A stretch of DNA of 64,000 nucleotides from an uncultured Croceitalea sp. (GCA_947499565.1 CANMOV010000009.1:1-64000), one strand, 5' to 3'. Shown: positions 52,816 to 62,708, numbered from the stretch's first letter. Translations and numbers: made by a program. The notes: generated by a model not told the origin, from the sequence alone.

Positions 52816-54226
52816 AAAAAATATAGTGCTACCATTATTGTTTGTTATTGCAATGGTTTTTGGTCAGGAAGAAACTACTCCTGCAGAAGAAATGGTAAGT
52901 GAAGCTAGTGTAGCAAAAAAAGATTCTGTAGTAGCAAAAAGAATGAAGCTAGATGGTATTGCTGCTGTAATTGGTGATTATGTTATTCTAGATTCTGATA
53001 TTGAAAAAACTTTGGTGGATTTAAGGAATCAAGGAGCTTCCACGGAAGATGTAACACATTGTCAATTACTAGGTAAATTGATGGAGGACCGTTTATACGC
53101 ACATCAGGCTGTACAGGATAGTCTTTTGGTTTCTGATGATCAAGTTAATGCGACTAGTGATAGACAGATTCAGCAATTGGTTTCTCAAGTAGGTTCTATG
53201 GAGAAGGTACTAAAATTTTACAAGAAGCCAGATATTGAAAGTTTTAGAGCAGAACTTTTTGAGATCAATAAACTGCGTATTCTTTCTGAGAAAATGCAAA
53301 CAGAGATTACTAAGGATATAGAAGTGACTCCAGAAGAGGTAAGACAGTTTTTTTACAGAATCCCTGAGGAAGAGCGCCCAATCTTTGGAGCAGAGTTAGA
53401 GATTGCACAAATTGTAAAACAGCCAAAAGCCCCAGAAGCGGAAGTGCAAAAAATAATCGATAGGCTCAAAAGAATAAAACAAGATGTAGAAGAAAATGGA
53501 TCAAGTTTTAGAATTAAAGCAGTTTTAAATACGAGAGATGAACCTTCTAGAGCCAATGGAGGGTTTTATACTGTGACAAGACAAACACCTTTTGTAAAAG
53601 AGTTTAAAGACGTAGCATTTAGTCTTAGGGAGGGCGAAATATCGGAACCTTTTGAAACGCAATATGGTTACCATATTATATTGGTCGAAAAAATTAGAGG
53701 TAGGGAAGTTGACTTAAGGCATATTTTGATGATTCCAGAAATTCCAGATAGCGCAATGAAAGAAGCAGCTAAGGAATTGGATAGTATTCGCAGTCAACTT
53801 ATAGATGGTAAATATACTTTTGCCGAAGCTGCACAAAACTTTTCAGATGAAAAGGAGACCAGAAATGATGGTGGTGTATTAAGAAATCCAATAGATTTTG
53901 GTTCTAGGTTTGAATTAACAAAAATGGACCCAACACTTTACAATCAAATTCGCGATTTAAAGGATAATGAAATTTCTAGACCACTCCGTGAAGATGACCC
54001 AAGAGGAGGAGCACCTAAATACAAAATCATGAAAATCACCAATAGGTATGATGAGCATAAGGCAGACTTCGCTAAGGATTACTTAAAAATTCAGGAATTG
54101 GCACTTAGAGAAAAGCAATTTAAAGCAATAAAAGATTGGATGGAAGAACATATTGAGGATACTTATATTCATGTAGATACAGATAATAGAGGTTGTGATT
54201 TTGCCAATAACTGGGTAAAACAATAG
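52802..54226 (+). CDS. SurA-type periplasmic peptidyl-prolyl isomerase
   Basis: 474 residues from the ATG at 52802 (MEKIRKNIVLPLLFVIAMVF, signal peptide). SurA N-terminal domain (LDGIAAVIGDYVILDSDIEK, ~50-70) and two PpiC/parvulin domains (~165-275, with FETQYGYHIILVEKI; ~290-385, with KYTFAEAAQNFSDE). C-terminal helix completes the chaperone core. It helps fold outer-membrane barrels. Overlaps the upstream PPIase-like lipoprotein gene by 14 bp; MoxR follows by 4 bp. Confidence 0.9.
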   Translation: MEKIRKNIVLPLLFVIAMVFGQEETTPAEEMVSEASVAKKDSVVAKRMKLDGIAAVIGDYVILDSDIEKTLVDLRNQGASTEDVTHCQLLGKLMEDRLYAHQAVQDSLLVSDDQVNATSDRQIQQLVSQVGSMEKVLKFYKKPDIESFRAELFEINKLRILSEKMQTEITKDIEVTPEEVRQFFYRIPEEERPIFGAELEIAQIVKQPKAPEAEVQKIIDRLKRIKQDVEENGSSFRIKAVLNTRDEPSRANGGFYTVTRQTPFVKEFKDVAFSLREGEISEPFETQYGYHIILVEKIRGREVDLRHILMIPEIPDSAMKEAAKELDSIRSQLIDGKYTFAEAAQNFSDEKETRNDGGVLRNPIDFGSRFELTKMDPTLYNQIRDLKDNEISRPLREDDPRGGAPKYKIMKITNRYDEHKADFAKDYLKIQELALREKQFKAIKDWMEEHIEDTYIHVDTDNRGCDFANNWVKQ

Positions 54227-54230
54227 GTGC

Positions 54231-55184
54231 ATGTCTGACGTAGCTGCAATTCAAAACTTGGTTGAAAAACACCATGCTTTAAAAAAAGAAATTTCAAAAG
54301 TAATAGTTGGTCAAGATGAGGTAGTAGACCAAATTTTACTTTCAATATATACAGGTGGTCATTCATTACTAATTGGTGTTCCTGGATTGGCCAAAACATT
54401 AATGGTCAATACAATTGCGCAAACCCTAGGTTTAGATTTTAAACGTATTCAGTTTACGCCAGATTTAATGCCAAGTGATATACTTGGTAGTGAGGTTTTA
54501 GATCAAGACCGAAATTTTAAATTCATTAAAGGGCCAGTATTTGCAAATATCATATTAGCAGATGAAATTAATCGTACACCTCCAAAAACCCAAGCGGCTC
54601 TTTTAGAAGCAATGCAAGAAAGAGCTGTAACTATTGCAGGACAACAACATAAGTTAGACCTTCCTTATTTTGTGCTAGCTACACAAAACCCTATTGAGCA
54701 AGAAGGTACGTATCCATTGCCCGAAGCACAGCTAGATAGGTTTATGTTTGCTATTAAGCTAACCTACCCATCTGTAGAAGAAGAAATCCAGATTGTAAAA
54801 TCTACAACTTCGGATAATTCTGTGATTTTAAACACCCTTTTTAGTGCAGATGCTATTAATGAAGTGCAACGTTTAATAAGGCGCATTCCTGTTCCGGATA
54901 ATGTTGTTGAGTACACAGTTCGTTTGGTGAATAAAACTAGGCCCAACGCAGAGGGAGCTTCAGATTATGTTAAAAATTATATTGATTGGGGTGCAGGTCC
55001 ACGAGCTTCTCAAAACTTAGTATTAGCTGCCAAAGCGCATGCTGCGGTGAATGGTAAGTTTTCACCGGACATTGAGGATGTTAAAGCTGTTGCAAATGGT
55101 ATCTTAAGACATCGTATTCTTAAAAATTATAAAGCGGAAGCAGAAGGTATCTCAGAAGAAGTTATCATTGAAACGCTTTTGTAA
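54231..55184 (+). CDS. MoxR-type AAA+ ATPase
   Basis: 317 residues. Walker A GVPGLAKT (~45), Walker B ILADEINRTPP with the following ALLEAMQERAVTI, sensor 1 FVLATQNPIEQEGT, and the C-terminal lid. MoxR ATPases act as chaperones that assemble cofactor or surface complexes, usually beside DUF58/vWA genes; none is present here downstream (aconitase follows). It follows SurA by 4 bp. Confidence 0.92.
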   Translation: MSDVAAIQNLVEKHHALKKEISKVIVGQDEVVDQILLSIYTGGHSLLIGVPGLAKTLMVNTIAQTLGLDFKRIQFTPDLMPSDILGSEVLDQDRNFKFIKGPVFANIILADEINRTPPKTQAALLEAMQERAVTIAGQQHKLDLPYFVLATQNPIEQEGTYPLPEAQLDRFMFAIKLTYPSVEEEIQIVKSTTSDNSVILNTLFSADAINEVQRLIRRIPVPDNVVEYTVRLVNKTRPNAEGASDYVKNYIDWGAGPRASQNLVLAAKAHAAVNGKFSPDIEDVKAVANGILRHRILKNYKAEAEGISEEVIIETLL

Positions 55185-55317
55185 TTAGGGAAAAAATAAA
55201 AGTGGGTATTTCTTTTTTTCTTATCCTTAAATTTTGCTGAATAGAGAATCAAAAGTTTTATACCCCACTTCTATTTCGTAATTTTAACAACTATAATCTT
55301 CAAAACAATATAGTAGA

Positions 55318-57588
55318 ATGGCGTTTGATATTGACATGATCAAAAAAGTTTATGCTACCATGGGAGAAAGGGTAGACATAGCTAGAAAACTGGTAGGAAA
55401 ACCTTTAACCTTAGCAGAAAAAATATTGTACTCTCACCTTTGGGATGGAAATCCAAATAAGGTTTTTACTAGAGGAAAAGATTATGTAGATTTTGCTCCA
55501 GACCGTATTGCATGTCAAGATGCTACTGCGCAAATGGCTTTATTACAGTTTATGCAAGCAGGTAAAGCAAAAGTTGCTGTGCCAACTACGGTGCATTGCG
55601 ATCACTTAATACAAGCAAAAAGTGGAGCTGCTGCAGATTTAAAATCTGCCAATACAACAAGTGCAGAAGTTTTTGATTTTTTAGAATCGGTATCAAATAA
55701 ATATGGAATTGGTTTTTGGAAACCAGGGGCAGGAATAATACATCAGGTGGTACTTGAAAATTATGCATTTCCTGGTGGAATGATGATAGGAACAGATTCG
55801 CATACTGTAAACGCAGGTGGACTTGGTATGGTTGCTATTGGAGTAGGTGGTGCAGATGCTGTTGATGTAATGGCTGGAATGGCTTGGGAACTTAAATTTC
55901 CAAAGCTAATAGGTGTTAAGTTAACAGGTACAATTTCTGGTTGGACAGCACCAAAAGATGTGATATTAAAAGTTGCAGAAATTCTTACTGTTAAAGGAGG
56001 AACAGGTGCAATAGTAGAATATTTTGGCCCTGGTGCAAAAGCTTTGTCATGCACAGGTAAAGGGACAATTTGTAATATGGGTGCAGAAATAGGAGCTACC
56101 ACTTCAACTTTTGGCTATGATGAATCTATGGAACGCTACTTACGTGCAACAGATAGAGCGGATATTGCCGAGGCTGCCAATGCGGTAAAGGAACATTTGA
56201 CCGCTGATGATGAAGTATATGCAAATCCAGAGCAATATTTTGACCAAGTAATAGAAATTAACTTGTCTGAACTTGGACCTTTATTAAATGGACCATTTAC
56301 GCCAGATCTTTCTACTGAGGTTGGAACTTCAATGACTGAAAAGGCTACTAAAAATGATTGGCCTATACAAGTAGAATGGGGGCTTATCGGTTCATGTACG
56401 AATTCTTCATATGAAGATTTATCTAGGGCTTCTTCAATAGCGCAACAGGCGATAGATAAAGGTTTAAAAATGAAAGCAGAGTTGGGGATTAACCCAGGTT
56501 CTGAACAGGTTCGTTATACTGCTGAACGTGATGGAATTCTTGGAATTTTTGAAAACCTAGATGCAAAAATATTTACCAATGCCTGTGGTCCTTGTATAGG
56601 ACAATGGGCAAGATATAGTGACCCAAAAAATGCACCTAAGAATAGTATAGTACATTCTTTTAATAGAAATTTTGCTAAGCGTGCAGATGGAAATCCAAAT
56701 ACCCATGCTTTTGTCGCCTCTCCTGAACTTACTGCAGCAATAGCAGTAGCAGGTAGGTTGGATTTTAATCCATTAACAGATGCTTTAATTAATGAAGATG
56801 GAGAGGAAGTTAAGTTTGATGAACCAACAGGGTGGGAATTGCCTCCAAAAGGATTTGAGGTGAAAGATGCTGGTTTTGTGGAACCAATGGAGGACGGTAG
56901 TAGCGTGCAAGTAGTAGTTTCTCCAAGTTCAGAAAGATTACAATTATTAGAACCGTTTACACCAATAGAGTCAGATAGTTTACAAGGAGTTAAACTTCTC
57001 ATTAAAGCATTTGGTAAGTGTACAACAGACCATATTTCAATGGCTGGCCCTTGGTTACGCTATAGAGGTCATTTAGATAACATTGCAAATAATACGCTTA
57101 TTGGAGCAGTAAATGCTTATAATAAAAAGACAAATTTTGTTAAAAACCAGCTTACTGGAGAATATGGTGCAGTACCTGATACGCAAAGAGCATATAAAGC
57201 AAAAGGAATTAAATCCATAGTTGTTGGAGACCATAATTACGGAGAAGGTTCTTCTAGAGAACATGCTGCCATGCAACCAAGGCATCTTGGAGTTGCTGCT
57301 GTTTTAGTAAAATCTTTTGCACGTATTCACGAAACAAACCTTAAAAAACAAGGTATGTTAGGTTTGACCTTTGCAAATGAAAGTGATTACGATTTAATAC
57401 AAGAAGATGATACTTTTAATTTTATTGATATTACTGAGTTTGCTCCAGACAAACCACTAACATTAGAAGTTATTCATAGTGATGGCAGTAAGGATACAAT
57501 TATTACAAACCACACTTATAATCATGCGCAGATAAACTGGTTTAATGAAGGTTCAGCATTAAATGTTATCAAAAAAGAGAACGCGTAG
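55318..57588 (+). CDS. acn: Aconitate hydratase
   Basis: 756 residues. Citrate to isocitrate in the TCA cycle. [4Fe-4S] ligands: Cys near 360 (IGSCTNSS) and Cys near 423 and 426 ([10 protein letters not shown]). The HAC motif-rich active-site region is complete ([27 protein letters not shown]). Length and the N-terminal layout are of the mitochondrial-like aconitase. Own terminator. Confidence 0.96.
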   Translation: MAFDIDMIKKVYATMGERVDIARKLVGKPLTLAEKILYSHLWDGNPNKVFTRGKDYVDFAPDRIACQDATAQMALLQFMQAGKAKVAVPTTVHCDHLIQAKSGAAADLKSANTTSAEVFDFLESVSNKYGIGFWKPGAGIIHQVVLENYAFPGGMMIGTDSHTVNAGGLGMVAIGVGGADAVDVMAGMAWELKFPKLIGVKLTGTISGWTAPKDVILKVAEILTVKGGTGAIVEYFGPGAKALSCTGKGTICNMGAEIGATTSTFGYDESMERYLRATDRADIAEAANAVKEHLTADDEVYANPEQYFDQVIEINLSELGPLLNGPFTPDLSTEVGTSMTEKATKNDWPIQVEWGLIGSCTNSSYEDLSRASSIAQQAIDKGLKMKAELGINPGSEQVRYTAERDGILGIFENLDAKIFTNACGPCIGQWARYSDPKNAPKNSIVHSFNRNFAKRADGNPNTHAFVASPELTAAIAVAGRLDFNPLTDALINEDGEEVKFDEPTGWELPPKGFEVKDAGFVEPMEDGSSVQVVVSPSSERLQLLEPFTPIESDSLQGVKLLIKAFGKCTTDHISMAGPWLRYRGHLDNIANNTLIGAVNAYNKKTNFVKNQLTGEYGAVPDTQRAYKAKGIKSIVVGDHNYGEGSSREHAAMQPRHLGVAAVLVKSFARIHETNLKKQGMLGLTFANESDYDLIQEDDTFNFIDITEFAPDKPLTLEVIHSDGSKDTIITNHTYNHAQINWFNEGSALNVIKKENA

Positions 57589-57604
57589 CAAATATTATTT
57601 ATAG

Positions 57605-57632
57605 AAACTCCTGACTTTTTCAGGAGTTTTTT
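57605..57632 (+). terminator. Terminator of the aconitase gene
   Basis: AAACTCCTGA (57605-57614) / TCAGGAGTTT (57620-57629) with a 5-nt loop, then TTTATT. Confidence 0.85.
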
Positions 57633-57653
57633 ATTTCATGCAAATACATATTA

Positions 57654-58217
57654 ATGAAGACTAAAAAAAAGACGGTACTAAATATTGTTCTAATTCTCTT
57701 TATACTTTCTTTTTTTGTTACTCCTTTAGGTCATTACGGGAAGCTGTTTCTTAATCAGATTTTTTCATTTTCACCTCCAATTATTGAAGAGGCGAATAGG
57801 GAGAAAATAACGGATTATTCATGGAGATTAAAAGACGCTGAATGGAATTTTTTCAATTTTGAAAGATCTAAGGGGAAAGTGGTTTTTATAAATTTTTGGG
57901 CTTCATGGAGATTACCTTCGGAAGCAGAACTAAAAAGTATCCAAGCGTTGTATAATGATTATAAGGAAAAAGTAGATTTCTACATCATTACTAATGAGGA
58001 TAGACCACCAGTTGAAGAATTTATGGCGAAAAATAAATTTATTTTCCCAGTTACCTATTTAATAATAGGTGATAAATCATCTGTTGAAGCTCCAGAAAAG
58101 CCTCCATATACTTACATCATAGCTAAAGATGGTTCTATTGCAGTAAATAAAGAAGGTATTGCGGACTGGAATACAAGTAAGGTGCGTACGCTTTTAGACG
58201 ACTTAGTCTCAAAATAG
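57654..58217 (+). CDS. TlpA-like protein lacking the active-site cysteines
   Basis: 187 residues, N-terminal signal-anchor (~8-25). Thioredoxin/TlpA fold at ~55-187: FINFWASWRLPSEAELKSIQ, where the usual WCxxC reads W-R-L-P-S, so both cysteines are gone. The cis-Pro region (KPPYTYIIAKDG) is preserved. It is the first of a tandem pair; the downstream paralog keeps WCPPC. It must act without a CxxC, for example as a chaperone or binding partner. The open frame and the conserved framework suggest it is not a pseudogene. Confidence 0.85.
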   Translation: MKTKKKTVLNIVLILFILSFFVTPLGHYGKLFLNQIFSFSPPIIEEANREKITDYSWRLKDAEWNFFNFERSKGKVVFINFWASWRLPSEAELKSIQALYNDYKEKVDFYIITNEDRPPVEEFMAKNKFIFPVTYLIIGDKSSVEAPEKPPYTYIIAKDGSIAVNKEGIADWNTSKVRTLLDDLVSK

Positions 58218-58221
58218 ATTA

Positions 58222-58782
58222 ATGAAACTTAAGAAAGGGAAACTTTCAGATGCTGTTTGGGTATTAGTTATTTTGTTGTTATTATTTACTCCTTTAGGGT
58301 TTCATGCTCGGGTCCATTTAATGCGACTTTTTTCATTTTCACCTAAAGTTGAAAAACAAGAATCTTATCAAAAAATAACCAATTACAATTGGGAGCTTAT
58401 TAATATTAATGGAGAAAAGGTAAATCTAACTTCCAAAAAGGATAATGTATTAGTTATAAACTACTGGGCTACCTGGTGTCCGCCATGCGTTGCTGAAATG
58501 CCTAGTTTGGTTGCATTATATAATGATTACGGAAATAAGGTAAAATTTGTTTTTTTGGCAAGTGACGATAAAGCTAAAGTAGAAACTTATTTAGAGAAAA
58601 ATAGGTATAAATTCCCTGTCTTTTTTGAACTTGAAAAGTCTCCGAAAATACTACAAGCTGCAAGCTTGCCTACTACTTATATTATAGATAAGAGTGGAAA
58701 TGTAATATTAAAGGAAATAGGAGCTGCAAATTGGAATTCTAAACCAATTAGGGCTTTACTAGATTCTTTAGTAATAGAGTAA
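58222..58782 (+). CDS. TlpA-like thiol-disulfide oxidoreductase
   Basis: 186 residues with an N-terminal anchor (~11-27). TlpA fold with the redox CxxC in VINYWATWCPPCVAEMPSLV and cis-Pro in SLPTTYIIDKSG. It reduces or repairs cytochrome c-type or other periplasmic thiols. It lies 4 bp after the cysteine-free paralog; the shared frame (VALYNDYxxKV, then WNxxxxRxLLDxLV) shows a tandem duplication. Convergent with the carotenoid operon 2 bp away. Confidence 0.9.
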   Translation: MKLKKGKLSDAVWVLVILLLLFTPLGFHARVHLMRLFSFSPKVEKQESYQKITNYNWELININGEKVNLTSKKDNVLVINYWATWCPPCVAEMPSLVALYNDYGNKVKFVFLASDDKAKVETYLEKNRYKFPVFFELEKSPKILQAASLPTTYIIDKSGNVILKEIGAANWNSKPIRALLDSLVIE

Positions 58783-58784
58783 GG

Positions 58785-59234
58785 CTATCTTTTAAAGTAT
58801 TTGAAAGGGACAAATAACATTCCAAAGCATTCCCCATCCCTTTTGCCTAAATGTTTGTGATGCATTTTATGTGCTCGTCTTACCCCTTTAGCATACCAAT
58901 TGTTGGCATTTCTAAACATTTTGAATCTTTGGTGGATAAATATATCATGTACTATAAAATAAGCAATACCATAGGCTAAAATACCAAGACCAAGCGGCCA
59001 ACCATACCAGAAGCTTGTTTCTGCACCTAGGTAAAAACAAATCATACTAACAATAGCATAGAAAATAAAGAATGCATCGTTTCTTTCAAACCATGAATCA
59101 TGATCTTTTTTGTGATGATCCTTATGAAGACTCCATAAAAACCCATGCATCACATATTTATGGGTGAACCAAGCCATGAATTCCATAATAGAAAAAGTAC
59201 CTAAGAAAATAACGATTCCAATAAGAATTTTCAT
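58785..59234 (-). CDS. crtZ: Beta-carotene hydroxylase (sterol desaturase fold)
   Basis: 149 residues, the CrtZ length. Four His motifs for the di-iron centre: HKYVMH, HKDHH, HDIFIH and HKMHH, in membrane helices. It adds hydroxyl groups to the beta-ionone rings, giving zeaxanthin. It is the last gene of the crt operon, 1 bp after crtB. Convergent with the TlpA pair. Confidence 0.94.
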   Translation of the reverse strand: MKILIGIVIFLGTFSIMEFMAWFTHKYVMHGFLWSLHKDHHKKDHDSWFERNDAFFIFYAIVSMICFYLGAETSFWYGWPLGLGILAYGIAYFIVHDIFIHQRFKMFRNANNWYAKGVRRAHKMHHKHLGKRDGECFGMLFVPFKYFKR

Positions 59235-59235
59235 T

Positions 59236-60075
59236 TTATACTAATTGTAATTTGTAGTTAACATATGATTTTGCTAAGAGTCCAAACTTTTGATAATTGG
59301 GAACTCTAATTCTAGTATTTTTAATTTCAAGGGGTGGTGTGTTTTGCAATTTTTGTAAGAGTTTGCTATAATATTTATAAGCAGTATAAACCCCAAACTT
59401 TGCCTCAGAGGGTAATTTCACAATCCCAGAATACCCTAGCTGAAAGTCAGCTTTAATTTCGTCGACAATACGCTTTTTAGAAACTTCATCCAGTTCAGAT
59501 AAATTTGTATTTGGAAAATAGGAACGTTCTAAAAGCTCATAATCTGCTTTTAAATCTCGCAAGAAATTTACTTTTTGAAAAGCAGAGCCAAGGGCCATTG
59601 CTGATTCTTTAAGTTCTTCGTACTTCTCCTGATTACCATTTACAAAAACGCAGAGGCACATAAGACCAACCACATCGGCAGAGCCATAAATGTACTCTTT
59701 GTACTCTGCTGTTGTTCTGTATTCTTTCTTCTTTAAATCCATCCGCATACTTTTCATAAAAGAAGCAACCAAGTGGTGCGGAATATCATATTTATGGTAG
59801 GTATATTGAAATGAATTAAGAATAGGGTTTAAGCTAATTTTGTCTTTTAAAGCTTTTTCGAGCTCTGCTTCAAAATCATTAAAAAGAACCTCTTTGTTAT
59901 AATCGTGAAATGTGTCCACAATTTCATCAGCAAAACGAACGAAACCATAAATATTATAAATATCCCCTCTAATTGAAGTAGCTAGCATTTTTGTTGCCAA
60001 GGCAAATGATGTGCTGTATGTTTCTGTCACTAACTTACTGCAATTGTAGGATACATTGTCAAAAATGGTTTTCAT
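59236..60075 (-). CDS. crtB: Phytoene synthase
   Basis: 279 residues. It joins two geranylgeranyl diphosphates to phytoene. Aspartate motifs: DEIVD in FVRFADEIVDTF (~52) and D-rich FLRDLKADYE (~170). The fold is the squalene/phytoene synthase family. It follows crtI by 5 bp. Confidence 0.95.
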   Translation of the reverse strand: MKTIFDNVSYNCSKLVTETYSTSFALATKMLATSIRGDIYNIYGFVRFADEIVDTFHDYNKEVLFNDFEAELEKALKDKISLNPILNSFQYTYHKYDIPHHLVASFMKSMRMDLKKKEYRTTAEYKEYIYGSADVVGLMCLCVFVNGNQEKYEELKESAMALGSAFQKVNFLRDLKADYELLERSYFPNTNLSELDEVSKKRIVDEIKADFQLGYSGIVKLPSEAKFGVYTAYKYYSKLLQKLQNTPPLEIKNTRIRVPNYQKFGLLAKSYVNYKLQLV

Positions 60076-60080
60076 TTTAT

Positions 60081-61535
60081 CTAGTGTTTATTTTTAATTA
60101 AATCGGCAACTAATTTGCCAGAAATCAAGGCTGGTGGCACCCCAGGTCCTGGTACGGTAAGCTGACCAGTAAAAAACAAGTTTTTTACTTTTTTACTTTT
60201 TAAATTTGGTCTTAAAAAAGCTGTTTGAGTTAGCGTATTAGCCATTCCATATGCGTTTCCTTTGTAAGAATTGTATTCTTCAATAAAATCATTTACGCAA
60301 AAGCTTTCTTTAAATATAATGTTATTTTTTACGTCTTGCCTGGTACGTTTTTCAAACCTATCAATGATAATATCAAAATATTGACTTCTTAATGATGGAG
60401 TGTCTTCTAAGTTTGGTGCAATAGGAATAAGGAAAAATCCTGTCTCACAACCAGTTGGAGCCATACTTTTATCAGTCGCTGATGGAAAATTCGCGTAAAA
60501 CAATGGCATGGTTGGCCATTTGGGATTATCATAAATCTCTTCAGCATGTTTTTCAAAATCAGTATCAAAAAACAAATTATGATGATTAATGTTATCAAGT
60601 TTCTTATTAAAACCAACATAAAATAAAAGTGAAGAAGGGGCATAAGTCTTCTTATTCCAATACTCCGATGAATATTGTCTAAATTCCTTATCCAACAGAG
60701 TTTCCGAATGATGATAATCGGCACCGCTAATTACTTTATCACTATTATGGGTACTCCCATTTGATATGATGCCAACCGCTTTACCATTTTTGACCAATAT
60801 TTTTTCCACAGGAGCGTTGGTGTGTACTGTAACACCAAGTTCTTCAGCTAAACTTTTCATGGCACTAATGACTTGATACATACCACCCTTGGGGTGCCAG
60901 GTACCTAACCCAAAATCTGCAAAATTCATAAAGCTGTAGAAAGAAGGTGTTTTACTAGGTTTAGCCCCTAAAAACAGAACGGGAAACTCCAGTGTGGAAA
61001 TTAATTTAGGGTTTTTGAATCGTTTTCTAACCTCTTGACTAATCGTTTTAAAAAATTGGTCTACACGCAAAACCGTTTCTTTAGTTACAAGTTCTAAAGG
61101 AGATAACCCTGGCTTTAATACAATTTTGTTTATGGCAATATCGTAATTGGTTTGAGCTTTACTTATAAAATTTTTTAAATGAACAGCACTACCTGTTTCA
61201 ATACGCTCAAATTCTTCACAAATTTTATCCATACAGTCTCCAATAGTTATGGTATCATCTGCAAAGAAAATTTTGTATGCGGGGTCTAGTTTCTCTAATT
61301 CATAGTAGTCCGATGGTTTTTTACCAAACTCGTTAAAAAACTTTTCAAAAATGTCTGGCATCCAATACCAACTTGGCCCCATATCAAAAGTAAAACCACC
61401 TTTTATTAGTTGTCTAGCTCTGCCACCAACAGTATTGTTTTTTTCGAAAATGGATACTTGGAAACCCTCCTTTGCTAAATGACATGCCGCTGATAGGGAT
61501 GAGAATCCAGAACCTATAATTACTATATTCTTCAT
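60081..61535 (-). CDS. crtI: Phytoene desaturase
   Basis: 484 residues, CrtI family. FAD Rossmann motif IIGSGFSSLSAACHLAKEG at the start, and the C-terminal FFTGQLTVPGPGVPPALISG that completes the FAD site. It desaturates phytoene, in relatives four times to lycopene. It follows the regulator by 19 bp. Confidence 0.95.
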   Translation of the reverse strand: MKNIVIIGSGFSSLSAACHLAKEGFQVSIFEKNNTVGGRARQLIKGGFTFDMGPSWYWMPDIFEKFFNEFGKKPSDYYELEKLDPAYKIFFADDTITIGDCMDKICEEFERIETGSAVHLKNFISKAQTNYDIAINKIVLKPGLSPLELVTKETVLRVDQFFKTISQEVRKRFKNPKLISTLEFPVLFLGAKPSKTPSFYSFMNFADFGLGTWHPKGGMYQVISAMKSLAEELGVTVHTNAPVEKILVKNGKAVGIISNGSTHNSDKVISGADYHHSETLLDKEFRQYSSEYWNKKTYAPSSLLFYVGFNKKLDNINHHNLFFDTDFEKHAEEIYDNPKWPTMPLFYANFPSATDKSMAPTGCETGFFLIPIAPNLEDTPSLRSQYFDIIIDRFEKRTRQDVKNNIIFKESFCVNDFIEEYNSYKGNAYGMANTLTQTAFLRPNLKSKKVKNLFFTGQLTVPGPGVPPALISGKLVADLIKNKH

Positions 61536-61554
61536 GTATTGGGGAAAACTTAGC

Positions 61555-62454
61555 TTAAATTGAATTTGTTAACCGCTCAATAGAGCTAAACGTTTTTATG
61601 AATTCTGGGAGTTTAAATTGTGCTAAATGTTGAATTTGATGTCCAAGAATCCATAGTTGGGAATTTCCGGTATGGCGCAAGTTATTGGCAAATTCTGATA
61701 TATATTTTTCAATACTATCTTTACTTGGAGAGACCGTGAAATAGGAAATAAAATGAAGGTTTTCGTAATATTTTAATAAATCAACAAGGCTTTCTATGGG
61801 CATACTTTGCCCTAGATATATAGATTTATAACCTCTTAAAACAATTTCATAATTCAAGTAGAGTAAACCTAATTCATGAATTTCGTTTTCTGGTAGAAAC
61901 AATGCAAATACTTTATCCTTTTTGGTAGGTTCTATAATTTGAAGCTTCTCCGTATGAATAAATATTTTTTGTTTAATCAAGTGCGTTATAAAATGTTCAT
62001 GAGAAGGGCTAATCGTATCTGTCTGCCACAATAATCCTAGCTCATTAAGCAAAGGGACAAATACCTCGTTAAAAATTTCTCTAAAAGAGCGCTCATTTAA
62101 TAAGCTATTATAAGTGCTAAAAAATAAATTTTGGTCAAAATTTATCATTGCTAGTTTAAAAGCATTTATTGCATGGCTTTTTTCACTGTTCTTAGCAACT
62201 ATTTCCCTAACAATTACCGGTATTTCATTTTCAGAAATTCTTGCAATTTTAGATATCTTATAGCCATTGTTATAAAGTAGGGTAATGTTTAAGAGTTTCT
62301 GCAAACTTTTTAAACTATAAGTTCTAATGTTCGTGGTTGTTCGTTCTGGATTTAATAAGTTGTAACGTTTTTCCCAAATACGAATGGTATGTGCCTTAAT
62401 ACCTGAAAGATTTTCTAAATCTCGAATGCTGAAATGCTTCTTAACGTTGTTCAT
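61555..62454 (-). CDS. MerR-family regulator with cobalamin-type sensor domain (CarH-like)
   Basis: 299 residues from the ATG at 62452-62454 (MNNVKKHFSIRDLENLSGIK); the upstream start at 62478 lies within the promoter -7. HTH at ~7-70 (TIRIWEKRYNLLNPERT). The sensor half has W143-x9-E153-H154 (WQTDTISPSHEH), the Wx9EH motif of B12-dependent photoreceptors, and ExHxxG (H193) as possible lower axial ligand. The upper-ligand His that follows the Trp in Thermus CarH is Gln144 here. It most likely represses the downstream crt genes in the dark. First gene of the operon. Confidence 0.85.
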   Translation of the reverse strand: MNNVKKHFSIRDLENLSGIKAHTIRIWEKRYNLLNPERTTTNIRTYSLKSLQKLLNITLLYNNGYKISKIARISENEIPVIVREIVAKNSEKSHAINAFKLAMINFDQNLFFSTYNSLLNERSFREIFNEVFVPLLNELGLLWQTDTISPSHEHFITHLIKQKIFIHTEKLQIIEPTKKDKVFALFLPENEIHELGLLYLNYEIVLRGYKSIYLGQSMPIESLVDLLKYYENLHFISYFTVSPSKDSIEKYISEFANNLRHTGNSQLWILGHQIQHLAQFKLPEFIKTFSSIERLTNSI

Positions 62455-62475
62455 TATTTTTGAGTAATCGTTAAA

Positions 62476-62528
62476 CAAATTTACAATTAATACAATGCGA
62501 AGCTCAAAAAGTGTCGTTAAAATTTAAC
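62476..62528 (-). promoter_or_regulatory. Promoter and two candidate operators of the merR-crt operon
   Basis: Minus-strand -7 TAAATTTG (62476-62483) and -33 TTTG (62505-62508) with a 21-nt spacer. A perfect inverted repeat GTTAAA-a-TTTAAC lies at 62516-62528, upstream of the -33. A related, imperfect GTTAAA-caaa-TTTAC at 62470-62484 overlaps the -7. Binding at both could close the promoter. Bound factor inferred to be the operon's own MerR protein. Confidence 0.6.
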
Positions 62529-62593
62529 AAACAGAAGAATTGGCAGTATGAAGAGGGGAATTTAAAAGTGATTCTCATTTTATTTTCTAATAC

Positions 62594-62620
62594 TAAAAAA
62601 GCCCTCTAAAATAGAGAGCT
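62594..62620 (-). terminator. Terminator of tRNA-Leu (minus strand)
   Basis: AGCcCTCTA / TAGAGaGCT stem with one mismatch (62600-62620), followed on the minus strand by six T. It lies directly after the tRNA 3' end. Confidence 0.8.
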
Positions 62621-62624
62621 TTTG

Positions 62625-62708
62625 TACCCACGACTGGAGTCGAACCAGCATGTCCTTGCGAACACTACCCCCTCAAGGTAGCGTGTCTACCAATTCCACC
62701 ACGTGGGT
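62625..62708 (-). tRNA. tRNA-Leu (anticodon GAG)
   Basis: 84 nt on the minus strand. Acceptor ACCCACG / CGTGGGT, discriminator A (CCA not encoded). Anticodon stem CTACC / GGTAG around the loop TTGAGGG, so the anticodon is GAG. A long variable arm (TGTTCGCAAGGACA) marks a class II tRNA. T arm GGTTCGACTCC. No sign of damage. Confidence 0.95.
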
